Source: Nitrospirae bacterium JdFR-81
Lineage (GTDB): Bacteria; Nitrospirota; Thermodesulfovibrionia; UBA6902
Direction of reading: 5' to 3'
Length of the DNA: 50,878 bases
NCBI GenBank assembly: GCA_002011735.1
Contig: MTOQ01000055.1
Coordinates: 1-50,878, forward strand
The notes under the pieces: model-generated
The model's input: the letters and a program-made list of their open reading frames with translations, nothing else
Told to the model about the DNA's origin: nothing
Database searches by the model: none
In this document: in pieces, positions 15,059 through 24,220 of the stretch
How the letters are laid out: each line of letters opens with the position of its first letter
Position numbering within the stretch: position 1 is the first letter of the stretch
Made by a program: the position numbers and the translations under genes

Positions 15059-15829
15059 TCAGATGCCCAGTGAATCGAGTATCTTATAGAAGCCTCTAAG
15101 GAGGCCGGTGTTCTCAGAAATGGTGAATACAGGTTCTCCGGTAAGGTCGAGTCTTGCTATCTCATCATCAAGTGGTAGCAGGAAGAAGCCCTCTGTCCCC
15201 AGGTCCATCTCCCTTATCATGGAGCTGACCTCCTCTCTTGTGGAGTCCTCCACCCTGTTCACCAGGAGGATGCGTCTCTTTACATCCAGATTGAGCTCAT
15301 CAATGAGGGAGTTGATCCTTCCTGCTGTGATAAGGCCCTTCTTTGTGGGGTCACTCACTATGAACATCAGATCCACACTGTGTGTGGTCCTCCTGCTCAG
15401 GTGTTCCATGCCTGCCTCATTGTCTATTACCACATAGGGATAGTCTTCAGAGAGCCGGTCTGTGTACTTTCTGATAATATTATTTGCAGCACAGTAACAT
15501 CCGGGACCTTCGGGTCTGCCCATGACTATGAGATCGAATCCCTCTGCCTCCACAATGGACTGCTGGACCTGGTAGTCAAAGAGCTCCTCTGTGCTCATAC
15601 CGCCTGGTCGATCCATCCCGCTCCTTACTGTCTGGAGGGACTCTTCGCGGAGTGCCCCTATGGTTGTGTGGACTTCTACTCCGAGGGCCTCATTCAGACA
15701 GGAATTACTGTCTGCGTCCACAGCCAGTATAGGGGTCTTCCCCTTTGACTTCAGATATCTGATAGTAAGAGCTGCCAGGGTCGTCTTCCCCGTACCACCC
15801 TTGCCTGAAAAGGCTATTACATAGGACAT
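15059..15829 (-). CDS. cooC: CooC/AcsF-type nickel-insertion ATPase
   Basis: 256 residues from the ATG at 15829; a GTG 15 bp upstream is an alternative. The P-loop FSGKGGTGKTT is the deviant Walker A of the SIMIBI/MinD class. GPGCYCAANN carries the Cys-x-Cys pair that binds Ni/Zn at the CooC dimer interface, and VIDNEAGMEHLSRR follows. CooC/AcsF proteins use ATP to help load nickel into the CODH C-cluster or the ACS A-cluster. I prefer 15829 because a promoter ends 7 nt upstream and conserved sequence begins there. First gene of the acs run; a paralogue lies at 45350-46123. Confidence 0.88.
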   Translation of the reverse strand: MSYVIAFSGKGGTGKTTLAALTIRYLKSKGKTPILAVDADSNSCLNEALGVEVHTTIGALREESLQTVRSGMDRPGGMSTEELFDYQVQQSIVEAEGFDLIVMGRPEGPGCYCAANNIIRKYTDRLSEDYPYVVIDNEAGMEHLSRRTTHSVDLMFIVSDPTKKGLITAGRINSLIDELNLDVKRRILLVNRVEDSTREEVSSMIREMDLGTEGFFLLPLDDEIARLDLTGEPVFTISENTGLLRGFYKILDSLGI

Positions 15830-15836
15830 GTTTAAA

Positions 15837-15864
15837 TCTATCACCGATCCACCTTAAAAGTCAA
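15837..15864 (-). promoter_or_regulatory. Candidate promoter for cooC
   Basis: TTGACT (15859-15864, 5/6), a 16-bp spacer and GATAGA (15837-15842, 3/6) lie on the minus strand. The -10 ends 7 nt before the ATG at 15829, so the message could be leaderless. Confidence 0.4.
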
Positions 15865-15880
15865 AATCAGGACTCTCTTG

Positions 15881-15909
15881 TTGACAAAGCGATTTTGTTT
15901 TGATTAGGT
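15881..15909 (+). promoter_or_regulatory. Candidate promoter for the DUF1566 lipoprotein gene
   Basis: A perfect TTGACA lies at 15881-15886, with a weak -10 about 15-17 bp downstream (GATTAG or TTAGGT). The region is divergent from the cooC promoter. The weak -10 makes this tentative. Confidence 0.35.
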
Positions 15910-15915
15910 TTTTAT

Positions 15916-17145
15916 ATGATGGTCCTGGTCTCAGGGGATGGGTTTAGATCTCTTAAGGGCCATATTTTATTATTTATCCTCGGTATGTTTATATCTTCAT
16001 GTGGAGGGGCTGGCGGAGGGCCATCGGCCCCAGACCCCCCATCATATGTGGTGGCCATCCCGTGGGAGAGGGAGATAATGATTATGTGGGAGGATGTTCC
16101 TGATGCAGTGGCATACAATATCTACTGGTCCACAGAAGCAGGGGTGAACAGGAAGACAGGCACGAAGATCGGGACGGTCAGTAATCCCTATCTCCATACC
16201 TCTCTTGCCAGTGGTGTTACATACTATTATGTGGTAACCTCTGTGAATATAGATGGCATCGAGGGCAGGGAATCTCCTGAGACCAGCGCTACACCAACAA
16301 AGGGCTTCCCCTATCCCCTGCCTGATACAGGACAGAACCTTTCTTATACAGATATAAACGGAGAGGACTCTGATTATACGATTAATCCTCCCTCATACAC
16401 CGATAATGCTGACGGAACCATTACTGATAATATAACAGGCCTGATGTGGCAGAAGACGGATGACGGCGTGATCAGAAACTGGGATGAGGCGGTCATGTAC
16501 TGCAGAGACCTGACCCTTGGAGGCTACAGTGACTGGAGGCTGCCGTCAATCAAGGAGTTATTGGGCATTGTGCATTATGAAAGGTTCTCACCAGCCATTG
16601 ATCCTGTATTCAATGGGATAAGGTCTTCCCATTACTGGTCATCTGATATAAATGTTCGTGATTCATCCAAGGCATGGTTTGTCTTCTTCTACGACGGTTA
16701 TGCCTTCAATCACTACAGGGCATACTACAATTATGTGATATGCGTCAGGGATGGGGCCTTTCCCCCTGAGAGGTTTGTTGACAATGGCGATGGCACAGTG
16801 ACAGACCTGCGGACAGGCCTTATGTGGCAGAAGGATGACAGCAGCACAGGACTCGGGCTTGAAGGGGCAATCAGCTACTGCGAGGGTCTCACCCTTCAGG
16901 GGCATAAAGACTGGAGACTACCAAATATCAGGGAATTGCAGTCCATAGTAGACTATTCAGCCCATAGCCCTTCAATAAACACTGCCTATTTCCCTGCTAC
17001 GGTGTCAACACATTACTGGTCATCCACATTTCACACAGCCCATATCTCATATGGATGGGTGATAAATTTCGAGGATGGATATGTGGGCAGTATGGATATC
17101 AATTCCCCTGGTCTTGCAAGATGTGTAAGGAGCATAAATGATTGA
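15916..17145 (+). CDS. FN3 plus tandem DUF1566 (Lcl) lipoprotein
   Basis: 409 residues. The N-terminus has a hydrophobic stretch ending in the lipobox-like ISSC at about residue 38, so it is probably a lipoprotein. Residues about 45-135 look like a fibronectin type III domain (AIPWEREIMIMWEDV, then YYYVVTSVNIDG). Two DUF1566 modules follow, at roughly 155-275 and 280-405. Each has TGLMWQK, DWRLP and HYWSS followed by a C-V-R ending, the hallmark of these C-type-lectin-like surface modules. The first ATG has no Shine-Dalgarno, so the start could lie slightly further in. The stop overlaps the CapA-like gene by 8 bp, so the two exported proteins are probably made together. The ligand is unknown. 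Confidence 0.8.
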   Translation: MMVLVSGDGFRSLKGHILLFILGMFISSCGGAGGGPSAPDPPSYVVAIPWEREIMIMWEDVPDAVAYNIYWSTEAGVNRKTGTKIGTVSNPYLHTSLASGVTYYYVVTSVNIDGIEGRESPETSATPTKGFPYPLPDTGQNLSYTDINGEDSDYTINPPSYTDNADGTITDNITGLMWQKTDDGVIRNWDEAVMYCRDLTLGGYSDWRLPSIKELLGIVHYERFSPAIDPVFNGIRSSHYWSSDINVRDSSKAWFVFFYDGYAFNHYRAYYNYVICVRDGAFPPERFVDNGDGTVTDLRTGLMWQKDDSSTGLGLEGAISYCEGLTLQGHKDWRLPNIRELQSIVDYSAHSPSINTAYFPATVSTHYWSSTFHTAHISYGWVINFEDGYVGSMDINSPGLARCVRSIND

Positions 17146-19447
17146 TTACAAGCTCATCATCTCCCTGTTTTTCACCTTCTGTATCGTGATAACAGGCTGT
17201 TCTGGTTATGGAGGTTCATCGGGTAAACAGATCAGCTTCTCAGAGCTTGAGACCTCCTTTGATGAACAATACCTGCACACTCCAATAGGGCTGAAGGGCC
17301 AGGTCATTGATGAGGCCGGCAGACCACTCTCCGGTGCAATGATCAGATTGATAGGCTGGGGAGATGCCTCTCTTAATAACGGAAGGGTAGCTTCAACAGA
17401 TCAAGATGGATGGTTCAGCCTGCCGGACCTCTACAGGAGGTCTGTCCTGATAAGGGCCGAGAGAGAGGGTTATTATGTGGAGATCGTCCCTGTTGATCTC
17501 CAGAGGCCCCTTTCAGAGACGATGGTCGATGCAGGCAAGATAGTAATGACGGAGAGAAAAGACGGAAGGGTGAGGATGATCTTTGCAGGTGATGTGATGT
17601 TTGGCCGTAGATATGTCGATAGGGATGAGGATGGTGTAGAGGGCGAGATAGGGGATCTGATAAGGCCAGGAAGCAGGCTTGAGGATGCAAAGGCTATCAC
17701 GGAGTATATAAGACCCATCCTCCTGGTGGATGACTTCACAAATGTGAACCTTGAATCCCCATTTATTACAGACACCTCAACTGAACATCCGTACAAGACC
17801 TATACATTCTTCTCCTATCCAGAGACCATAGGTGCCATTCCTTATGCAGGTATAGAGTCTGTAAGTCTTGGCAATAATCATGTGTATGATTATCTGGAAG
17901 AGGGGATGATAAAGACCCTTGATACCATCAGGTCGTCAGGGCTCTACTGGTTTGGTGCTGGCATGAGCAAGACAGAGGCATTGAATAACTTCCTCAGGAT
18001 AAACATAAACTCCGTTGATATCTCCATGCAGGGCTACAATGGCATACGCCCCATACACTTTCCTGAAGGCACACCCAATCCATGGCCTGACGAGTATCTG
18101 TATATTGCCCTTGATGCACCGATTGTCAAAGGAGGCTCACTATATCTTACAGAGTCAAATATCACCAGTTTTCTCGCAACAGAGGCTGAGGGCAGGTTTG
18201 CAGTGCCTATCATCCACGGCGGAGACGAATACGGAGAGTATCCAACGGCGAACATAAGAAGCAAGATAATACACTCAATAAACCAGGGTGCAGACCTCGT
18301 GATAGCCCATCATCCACATACTATATATGGCATAGCCACCTACAATTCTGTTTACGCGTTTCTGTCGATAGGGAACCTGATATTTGACCAGGATGTCTTT
18401 GAGACATTCCAGTCCTATATGGTGATTGTGGATGTGGACCAGCCTTCACCGGGCCTCCAGGAGATACATCGTATAAGAGTGGTGCCATTTTATCTTGAGG
18501 GCTATGTGCCAAAACTTGTCACCGGCGAGTGGTTTGCAAGGATAGGACGGCATATAGGTCATCTCTCAACATACCTTCCGCCCTCGGCAGACCCATCAGT
18601 CGCAGAAGATGGTCTCAGGGGGGCTATAGTATTTCCATATAACAACAGGGTTGTGGTGGCCTCTGATGAGTCAGAGGTGAGGATAGAGGAAGCAGTAGAA
18701 GAGGTCTTGTTGAAGGTCACTGGCGGGGCAACCGAGCCATTTATGTATCAGAGGACTTCGCCCTCTGACATGCTGGCCTCCATCAAGACCGATACATCCT
18801 CGACATGCCAGGTTGGTCGTGAACTGATGCATTATGGTGATTTTGAAGACCTTGATATAGATGACTCTTTCCATGAAGGTTCCTTATGGAACCTGACGGA
18901 CCAGAGGTTCGTTGAAAATTCAGTTGTAAGAAGTGGAATAGGTGCAATGGTGCTCCTGCGGGATTATAAAAACATAACACCTGTCACGACATGGCTTAAG
19001 AACAGGGTCACCTTTCCAGAAGGTGCAAGACTCACACTCAAGGGGTATGTAAAGGGAGACAGGGCAGGGGAGTTCCGTATACGGATAAGATGGTATCTCA
19101 GGGACTCAAGGGATATAATCTCAACCACGGAGGTTCACATCAGGGAAGGTGGCACCTATGATTGGGAGGAGTTCCATATTGATCTCACTCCCCCTCAAGA
19201 GGCAGGCACTGTGAGGGCCTATTTTGATCACTATCCCCCTTCTGATGGTATGGGCAGGCTCTTTCTTGATGATATTGCCCTGATACTTTGGGAGGTACAG
19301 GAGACAGCAGACCCCTCGCATCCGATCGAACTCAAGACACCAAATAACTGGGGCTGGATCAGGTGTTATCCTGCTGATCCAGCCCCGCAGTACCTTCGCC
19401 TCAGAATCACACACAGGGTGTATTCCCTTCCAGAAGGCAGATGGTGA
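17138..19447 (+). CDS. CapA-like (PGA_cap) lipoprotein with regulatory-like and C-terminal beta domains
   Basis: 769 residues. A signal peptide ends in the lipobox ITGC at about residue 21. Residues about 50-115 resemble a carboxypeptidase regulatory-like domain (GQVIDEAGRPLSGAMIRL). Residues about 145-455 are a CapA/PGA_cap metallophosphatase-like domain, with FAGDVMFGR, SLGNNHVYDY, IIHGGDEYGEY and IAHHPHTIYG, the last supplying paired histidines. The rest, about 570-735, is a beta-rich module like carbohydrate-binding domains. CapA proteins are linked to poly-gamma-glutamate or other capsule polymers; no PgsB/PgsC partner is in the window, so the substrate is open. It overlaps the preceding lipoprotein gene. 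A 13-bp hairpin lies within its last codons. Confidence 0.75.
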   Translation: MIDYKLIISLFFTFCIVITGCSGYGGSSGKQISFSELETSFDEQYLHTPIGLKGQVIDEAGRPLSGAMIRLIGWGDASLNNGRVASTDQDGWFSLPDLYRRSVLIRAEREGYYVEIVPVDLQRPLSETMVDAGKIVMTERKDGRVRMIFAGDVMFGRRYVDRDEDGVEGEIGDLIRPGSRLEDAKAITEYIRPILLVDDFTNVNLESPFITDTSTEHPYKTYTFFSYPETIGAIPYAGIESVSLGNNHVYDYLEEGMIKTLDTIRSSGLYWFGAGMSKTEALNNFLRININSVDISMQGYNGIRPIHFPEGTPNPWPDEYLYIALDAPIVKGGSLYLTESNITSFLATEAEGRFAVPIIHGGDEYGEYPTANIRSKIIHSINQGADLVIAHHPHTIYGIATYNSVYAFLSIGNLIFDQDVFETFQSYMVIVDVDQPSPGLQEIHRIRVVPFYLEGYVPKLVTGEWFARIGRHIGHLSTYLPPSADPSVAEDGLRGAIVFPYNNRVVVASDESEVRIEEAVEEVLLKVTGGATEPFMYQRTSPSDMLASIKTDTSSTCQVGRELMHYGDFEDLDIDDSFHEGSLWNLTDQRFVENSVVRSGIGAMVLLRDYKNITPVTTWLKNRVTFPEGARLTLKGYVKGDRAGEFRIRIRWYLRDSRDIISTTEVHIREGGTYDWEEFHIDLTPPQEAGTVRAYFDHYPPSDGMGRLFLDDIALILWEVQETADPSHPIELKTPNNWGWIRCYPADPAPQYLRLRITHRVYSLPEGRW
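19350..19386. repeat. 13-bp perfect inverted repeat inside the capA-like 3' end
   Basis: GGGGCTGGATCAG (19350-19362) and CTGATCCAGCCCC (19374-19386) flank an 11-nt loop. It lies about 60 bp before the stop codon. No T-run follows, so it is not a clear terminator. It could help halt the convergent transcripts that meet at 19447/19449. Confidence 0.6.
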
Positions 19448-19448
19448 G

Positions 19449-20432
19449 TTATTTACTTATCTCTTCATATGTCTCAATCATGAATTTCTCACCTGTAAGT
19501 TTCTCCACAGCCCTTATAAGCTTCTCCATGTTCACACGAACAACTTTGCCTGTCTTTAGATTTTTTGAATAGAATACCCACTCTCCTGTCTCTGGGTCAT
19601 GAGGAGATATCTGGGTTACATTAAAGGCATTATCTGTTGCATATAGTACACCATTCTCTAAATATATCCTCGCTTCTTTATTGGTACCAAAGACTATGTC
19701 AGCACCCTCTCCTTCACCATCCAACCAGATTGCTCCTTTGTATGTTGTATTAGTATCGGTTTGTTTTTCGATATGGATAGCAAAGGTATTAGTTCTTGTC
19801 CCTTTTCTTATCGTATAGTCATCTGGATTTAGAGTCATGTCTCTAATATCAAGACCATATACATTCTCAAAATTCCATTTTCCATTACCAGGGCCTGTTA
19901 ATCCAGCTATTCTGAGAAATTTTAAATTTTTCCCGGAAATCGTTCCTGTCCCTGAATATGTGGTTGGGAAACCTATGTTAAGACCATATATTCCATCCTG
20001 AAAACTATAATTTCCTGATGAGTGATAAGAACCGAAAACCTTTAAGATAGCTAAACTATGGGGTTTATATGAGCCCGTAGCACTCCCCTTAAGTCTCATA
20101 GAGATACTGGCCCCTGTCCATCCTCTTGCCCCCTTATTTGAGGTATGTTCTATTGTCGCAGAGAGCCCAATAACTCCTTTTTTATTTCCAACACTCTGGT
20201 TGTCTACAATTTTGGTAGAGATGCCAGTTATAGCAACATCATTGTCCCTCGTAATGTTAAATACTGCGTCTCCTCTCACATCCAATTGTGCATTCAATGT
20301 GGGTGAACCCTGATCCTCGGTTACTATGCCAACCCCCACTTTCCCTTCTACTATAAGATCTCCGCCTGCGTAAGCATTTGCACTCATCATCAAAAGGCTT
20401 GCGATAATCAAAATCATCAGTTTGGTCTTCAT
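19449..20432 (-). CDS. Secreted beta-rich protein, tail-fibre-like, unknown function
   Basis: 327 residues. A Sec signal peptide ends near residue 22 (AYA, then GGDL). The opening DLIVEGKVGVG...LDVRGDAVFN resembles the repeated strands at the start of surface or phage tail-fibre-like proteins that carry a C-terminal S74-type or trimerisation part. The C-terminus reads SPHDPETGEWVFYSKNLKTG followed by a helical segment, a pattern common in such adhesin-like proteins. No enzyme motif is visible. The middle is rich in Gly, Ser, Thr and Asn. The DNA is more A+T-rich than the neighbours, as in the next gene. It may be a recent acquisition or a surface protein under diversifying selection. I do not recognise a named family. 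Confidence 0.6.
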   Translation of the reverse strand: MKTKLMILIIASLLMMSANAYAGGDLIVEGKVGVGIVTEDQGSPTLNAQLDVRGDAVFNITRDNDVAITGISTKIVDNQSVGNKKGVIGLSATIEHTSNKGARGWTGASISMRLKGSATGSYKPHSLAILKVFGSYHSSGNYSFQDGIYGLNIGFPTTYSGTGTISGKNLKFLRIAGLTGPGNGKWNFENVYGLDIRDMTLNPDDYTIRKGTRTNTFAIHIEKQTDTNTTYKGAIWLDGEGEGADIVFGTNKEARIYLENGVLYATDNAFNVTQISPHDPETGEWVFYSKNLKTGKVVRVNMEKLIRAVEKLTGEKFMIETYEEISK

Positions 20433-20474
20433 ATCTCTTACCTCCTTTCTACTTTTGTTTTTGTTGACATTGTC

Positions 20475-22025
20475 TTATTGCAGATAAAATCCACCTATTC
20501 TAACTTCACCATCATATATATGTATCGTCCCGTTTAATAAAGTTAAACCGGTAATATTGTGAAAATCACAACTATACCCTCCTTCTATGTTTATTTTTAT
20601 ATCACGATTAATGTCGAGGTCTTCTGTAATGGTGAGTGCCTGCACTTTTATCGTGTCTCCATCCGAAGCATCATTATAAGCCTCCTGCAAACTGGTATAA
20701 TACGTATCTCCAATTTGTGCCTTTATATTTTCACATAATTCAAATGTTGCGGTCACCACTATATCGGATGAGTTCATTGTTACAATACATTCTCCTATTC
20801 CACTACAACCGTTACCTGACCATCCGGTAAATATCGAGCCCTCAAGAGGGGAGGCGTGGAGTGTAACGATTATGTCTGGATCATATTGCTCATGGCAGTC
20901 TGTCCCACAATCTATCCCTTCCGGGGTGCTGGTGATTACCCCATCCCCTTGTCCCTGTTTGATAACCGTAAGAACTGGGAGTACGTTAGAGATTGACCAG
21001 ACCCAATCATCAAAAAATTTTTCTTCTCTTTTATCATGTTTCTGCTCGATATGAATAAATCTACCAGAATGTGTTGCAGCATATGTATCACATACATCTT
21101 CTGCTGAAACCCCATTTAAAAAGCGGCCTTCTACATTATGAGTGCCTTTTAAATTGCAGCTTCCTTCGCCGATTATTTCTACATTCCAAGTGGGCTGCTG
21201 TATGAGAAGATTATCTCTGACAGAGTCTATAAAGTCGCCTTCAGGTGGGGTAGATTCACTAACACCATATGTAATAAATACATCAGTGTTTTGACAATCG
21301 TCTTTCCCCATTCCGTGAAACTGGATGACTCTGAAGTCTTCGTCTCTAACAGAGTAAAAGGATTCAATTTCCAATGTAGCATAGAAAAAGAAATTATCAG
21401 TATTATGTGCAACATCGAGTTCTTTATAGCTTTGTTGACATGTTGAAGGATTACTACTTGCCTTACGGTGTGTACCAGCCATCAGGAAAACCCTTGCGTA
21501 GGTATTTTTGAAAATGTTTGCCCCTTGTATGGCCGTATTATATTCATACTTTGGGTGAGGAACCTGTATAACGAGATTACGTGTTGCAAAGGGATATACT
21601 ATGATAGTGCCAAATCCACGATCCACCACATTGTCCTCAGGGGATGTGTCTTCTACTTCCATTGCAACACAATAAGTCTTACCTGTCTCAACATCTGTAA
21701 ATTCGGCTATCCTATAAAAAGTCAGACTTCTTAAATCAATCTCCTCACAGCTGCCATTGAGCATCTCTGATACGATCGTTCTCCAGTGGGAGAGTTCTTC
21801 AGTCGAAGGTTTGCGGACGGGAGGATTTACATCAAAATAACCCTGTTCTGTCTCTGGGTCATACCATGGCGCAAAATCTTTAATACAGCCTATAAGCTTT
21901 TCCAGTGTGTCAGAGGTATCCAGACATGTAATATCAGCGGCGTAGGTGGGTTGTACCAAGTCTAATGCATAAATTAATATAAATATCAATAGTGAGACGA
22001 TAAACATATTTGACTTCCCTCTCAT
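20475..22025 (-). CDS. Secreted protein with bacterial beta-repeat, unknown function
   Basis: 516 residues. A Sec signal peptide ends near residue 29 (TYA, then ADI). Residues about 30-330 match nothing I recognise; they contain scattered cysteines and aromatic strands. Residues about 350-430 contain TVIKQGQGDGVITSTPEGI, DCGTDC and FTGWSGNGCSGIGECIVTM, the pattern of the InlB/Flg_new_2-type bacterial beta-repeats found in surface proteins. A short beta-helix-like end follows (SLQEAYNDASDGDTIKVQA) and stops soon after one turn, so the C-terminus may be shortened. The 42-bp gap to the next secreted gene suggests one transcript. It has a Shine-Dalgarno (AAGGAGGGAGG). Confidence 0.6.
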   Translation of the reverse strand: MRGKSNMFIVSLLIFILIYALDLVQPTYAADITCLDTSDTLEKLIGCIKDFAPWYDPETEQGYFDVNPPVRKPSTEELSHWRTIVSEMLNGSCEEIDLRSLTFYRIAEFTDVETGKTYCVAMEVEDTSPEDNVVDRGFGTIIVYPFATRNLVIQVPHPKYEYNTAIQGANIFKNTYARVFLMAGTHRKASSNPSTCQQSYKELDVAHNTDNFFFYATLEIESFYSVRDEDFRVIQFHGMGKDDCQNTDVFITYGVSESTPPEGDFIDSVRDNLLIQQPTWNVEIIGEGSCNLKGTHNVEGRFLNGVSAEDVCDTYAATHSGRFIHIEQKHDKREEKFFDDWVWSISNVLPVLTVIKQGQGDGVITSTPEGIDCGTDCHEQYDPDIIVTLHASPLEGSIFTGWSGNGCSGIGECIVTMNSSDIVVTATFELCENIKAQIGDTYYTSLQEAYNDASDGDTIKVQALTITEDLDINRDIKINIEGGYSCDFHNITGLTLLNGTIHIYDGEVRIGGFYLQ

Positions 22026-22055
22026 AATCCCTCCCTCCTTAAAGTTTGTTTAAGA

Positions 22056-23408
22056 TTAAACCTCTGGCAACTTTGCCAAAGCCTCCTTTATCTTTTCCTC
22101 TGGATACTCGTAATCCTCAAGTTTGCCATCAAGGTAATCTGCATATGCCTGCAGGTCGAGTATTCCATGCCCGCTGAGGTTGAAGAGGATGGTCTTCTCT
22201 TTTCCTTCTTCCTTGCAGAGGTTTGCCTCATCAATTACTGCCTTTATGGCATGGGCGGTCTCTGGTGCAGGTATAATCCCCTCTGCCTTTGCAAATTGTA
22301 TGGCTGCCTCAAAGACAGCGGTCTGTGGATAGGCCCTTGCCTCAATAAGTCCGTCGTGGTATAACTGGCACACGAGGGGAGCATCTGCGTGATACCTGAG
22401 TCCACCTGCATGAATACCAGGTGGAATGAAGTCATGGCCGAGGGTATACATCATAAGTAGAGGGGTTAGTCCTGCTGTATCACCAAAGTCATATCTGAAT
22501 TCTCCTTTTGTAAGGGTAGGGCAGGACTGTGGCTCTACTGCTATGACCCTCAGGTCCTTCCCGTTTATCTTATCCTGCAGAAAAGGAAAACTCACTCCAG
22601 CGAGATTACTCCCTCCACCACAGCATCCAATAATAATATCGGGATAGTCTCCCACAACTTCAAACTGTCTCTTTGCCTCCAGTCCTATGACGGTCTGGTG
22701 GAGCAATACATGATTCAGGACAGAGCCAAGAGAATAATTTGTATCACTGTGTGTGGCAGCGTCCTCTACTGCCTCGGAGATAGCTATGCCAAGGCTACCA
22801 GGATTGTCAGGCTCTTCCTTAAGGATCCTCCTTCCTGCCTCTGTAACCTCTGATGGGCTTGCATAGACCTTTGCCCCCCAGGTCTCCATGGCAATCCGTC
22901 TGTATGGCTTCTGATTATAACTCACCTTTACCATATACACAGTTACATCTATACCAAAGAGACTGCCGGCGAGGGCCATTGCAGATCCCCACTGGCCAGC
23001 ACCTGTCTCTGTTGCAATCCTCTTGATCCCCTCTTTCTTGTTATAGTATGCCTGTGCCACTGCTGTATTCGGTTTATGACTCCCTGCAGGACTTACCCCC
23101 TCGTACTTGTAATAGATCTTTGCAGGTGTCTTCAGTGCCTCCTCAAGCCTGTAGGCCCTATGCAATGGGGATGGTCTCCAAAGGGAGTATATCCTGAGCA
23201 CCTCCTCCGGAATCTCTATCCATCTCTCCTGTGAGACTTCCTGTTCAATAAGTGACATAGGGAATATTGCCTTCAGATCATCAGGTCCAACAGGTTGTTT
23301 TGTCTGTGGGTGAAGGGGTGGTCTGGGCAGGTTTGGCATGTCGGCCATGATGTTATACCACTTCTTTGGAATCTCTTTCTCTGACAGAATGATCTTTGTC
23401 TCTCTCAT
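22056..23408 (-). CDS. trpB: TrpB2-type tryptophan synthase beta chain
   Basis: 450 residues, longer than canonical TrpB1 (about 400), with the extra N-terminal part typical of TrpB2. GSHKPNTA carries the PLP-binding lysine, ETGAGQWG the catalytic glutamate, and GCCGGGSN the phosphate-binding loop. It makes tryptophan from indole (or salvaged indole) and serine in the cytosol. No trpA lies beside it, consistent with TrpB2 enzymes that are poorly coupled to TrpA. It has a good Shine-Dalgarno (AAGGAGGGAG). A 59-bp gap separates it from thyX on the same strand. Confidence 0.88.
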   Translation of the reverse strand: MRETKIILSEKEIPKKWYNIMADMPNLPRPPLHPQTKQPVGPDDLKAIFPMSLIEQEVSQERWIEIPEEVLRIYSLWRPSPLHRAYRLEEALKTPAKIYYKYEGVSPAGSHKPNTAVAQAYYNKKEGIKRIATETGAGQWGSAMALAGSLFGIDVTVYMVKVSYNQKPYRRIAMETWGAKVYASPSEVTEAGRRILKEEPDNPGSLGIAISEAVEDAATHSDTNYSLGSVLNHVLLHQTVIGLEAKRQFEVVGDYPDIIIGCCGGGSNLAGVSFPFLQDKINGKDLRVIAVEPQSCPTLTKGEFRYDFGDTAGLTPLLMMYTLGHDFIPPGIHAGGLRYHADAPLVCQLYHDGLIEARAYPQTAVFEAAIQFAKAEGIIPAPETAHAIKAVIDEANLCKEEGKEKTILFNLSGHGILDLQAYADYLDGKLEDYEYPEEKIKEALAKLPEV

Positions 23409-23457
23409 ACTCCCTCCTTATTTAGATTTGTAATTAGTAGCAGGTGGTTAAGAGTAA

Positions 23458-23482
23458 AAGGTGAGTCTCAATCTTTCACCTT
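23458..23482 (-). terminator. Possible terminator at the end of thyX
   Basis: On the minus strand AAGGTGA and TCACCTT form a 7-bp stem with an 11-nt loop, followed by a short T-run (TTTTA). It overlaps the last codons and stop of thyX. Weak. Confidence 0.3.
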
Positions 23483-24214
23483 ATATCTCCTCCTTACTTC
23501 CTTTATCTTACCGCATGTATATTCTCCTTCAGGGCATGGGGCATAGAGGCATGCTGGTCCTGCCTTCTGGAAGATAGTGGGTGCCACCTTTTTTACGAGT
23601 CTCAACATCTCTTCAGCCATCTGTCTTATCTCCCACTGTGCACGGTAGCAGCATCTCTGTCTGAAGAAGTGGAGGAGTTCCCTTGCATTCATTGTGACCA
23701 TGATCTTTGTCTCTGCTGCATTTGGAAGGACAAACCGTGCATCCTGATTGGCTGTCTCCCCCTTCAGTCCCTTTTCAGCCAGTCTCTCGATCAGGAGGTC
23801 GTATGTCTTTTGTGCCTCTACCATAAACCTCTCGAAGATCTCCCTTGCCTTCCTGTCCTTCTTTATTGATGGAGGGATTATATAATCAAATATTTCATCA
23901 TTATCTCCCGACCTTTCAGAGACATATCTCTGTGACTGCTGGCTGTATGATGCGATTCGATGCCTGACAAGCTGGTGGGAACAGGCCCTTGAGATCCCCT
24001 CAATAGCAAAAGTGAAGGAGGCATGCTCTATAGGACTCATGTGTCCCATCCGCATCAGCTTCTCAACAAAGGCCCTCTGGTCCTTTGCCCTGATCTTCTC
24101 TTTTAACGAGACAATATCAGCAGGACTGTAGCATAGTTTTGCAGCCATGGCCACTGTCTCTTCAGGGCTGGGTGTGTGTCTCAGGAGTATGACCTTCAAT
24201 CTCGTTTCAGGCAT
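23468..24214 (-). CDS. thyX: Flavin-dependent thymidylate synthase
   Basis: 248 residues. The signature RHRIASYSQQSQRY fits the ThyX motif RHRx7S. The enzyme makes dTMP from dUMP with methylene-THF, FAD and NAD(P)H, releasing THF rather than DHF, which suits an organism with heavy folate-C1 traffic. The C-terminal extension is cysteine-rich (CLYAPCPEGEYTCGK), seen in some ThyX proteins, and could bind metal. It starts only 6 bp after the ClC gene, so it is probably the last gene of the osmolyte/ClC transcript. Confidence 0.92.
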   Translation of the reverse strand: MPETRLKVILLRHTPSPEETVAMAAKLCYSPADIVSLKEKIRAKDQRAFVEKLMRMGHMSPIEHASFTFAIEGISRACSHQLVRHRIASYSQQSQRYVSERSGDNDEIFDYIIPPSIKKDRKAREIFERFMVEAQKTYDLLIERLAEKGLKGETANQDARFVLPNAAETKIMVTMNARELLHFFRQRCCYRAQWEIRQMAEEMLRLVKKVAPTIFQKAGPACLYAPCPEGEYTCGKIKEVRRRYKVKD

Positions 24215-24220
24215 ACTTTA

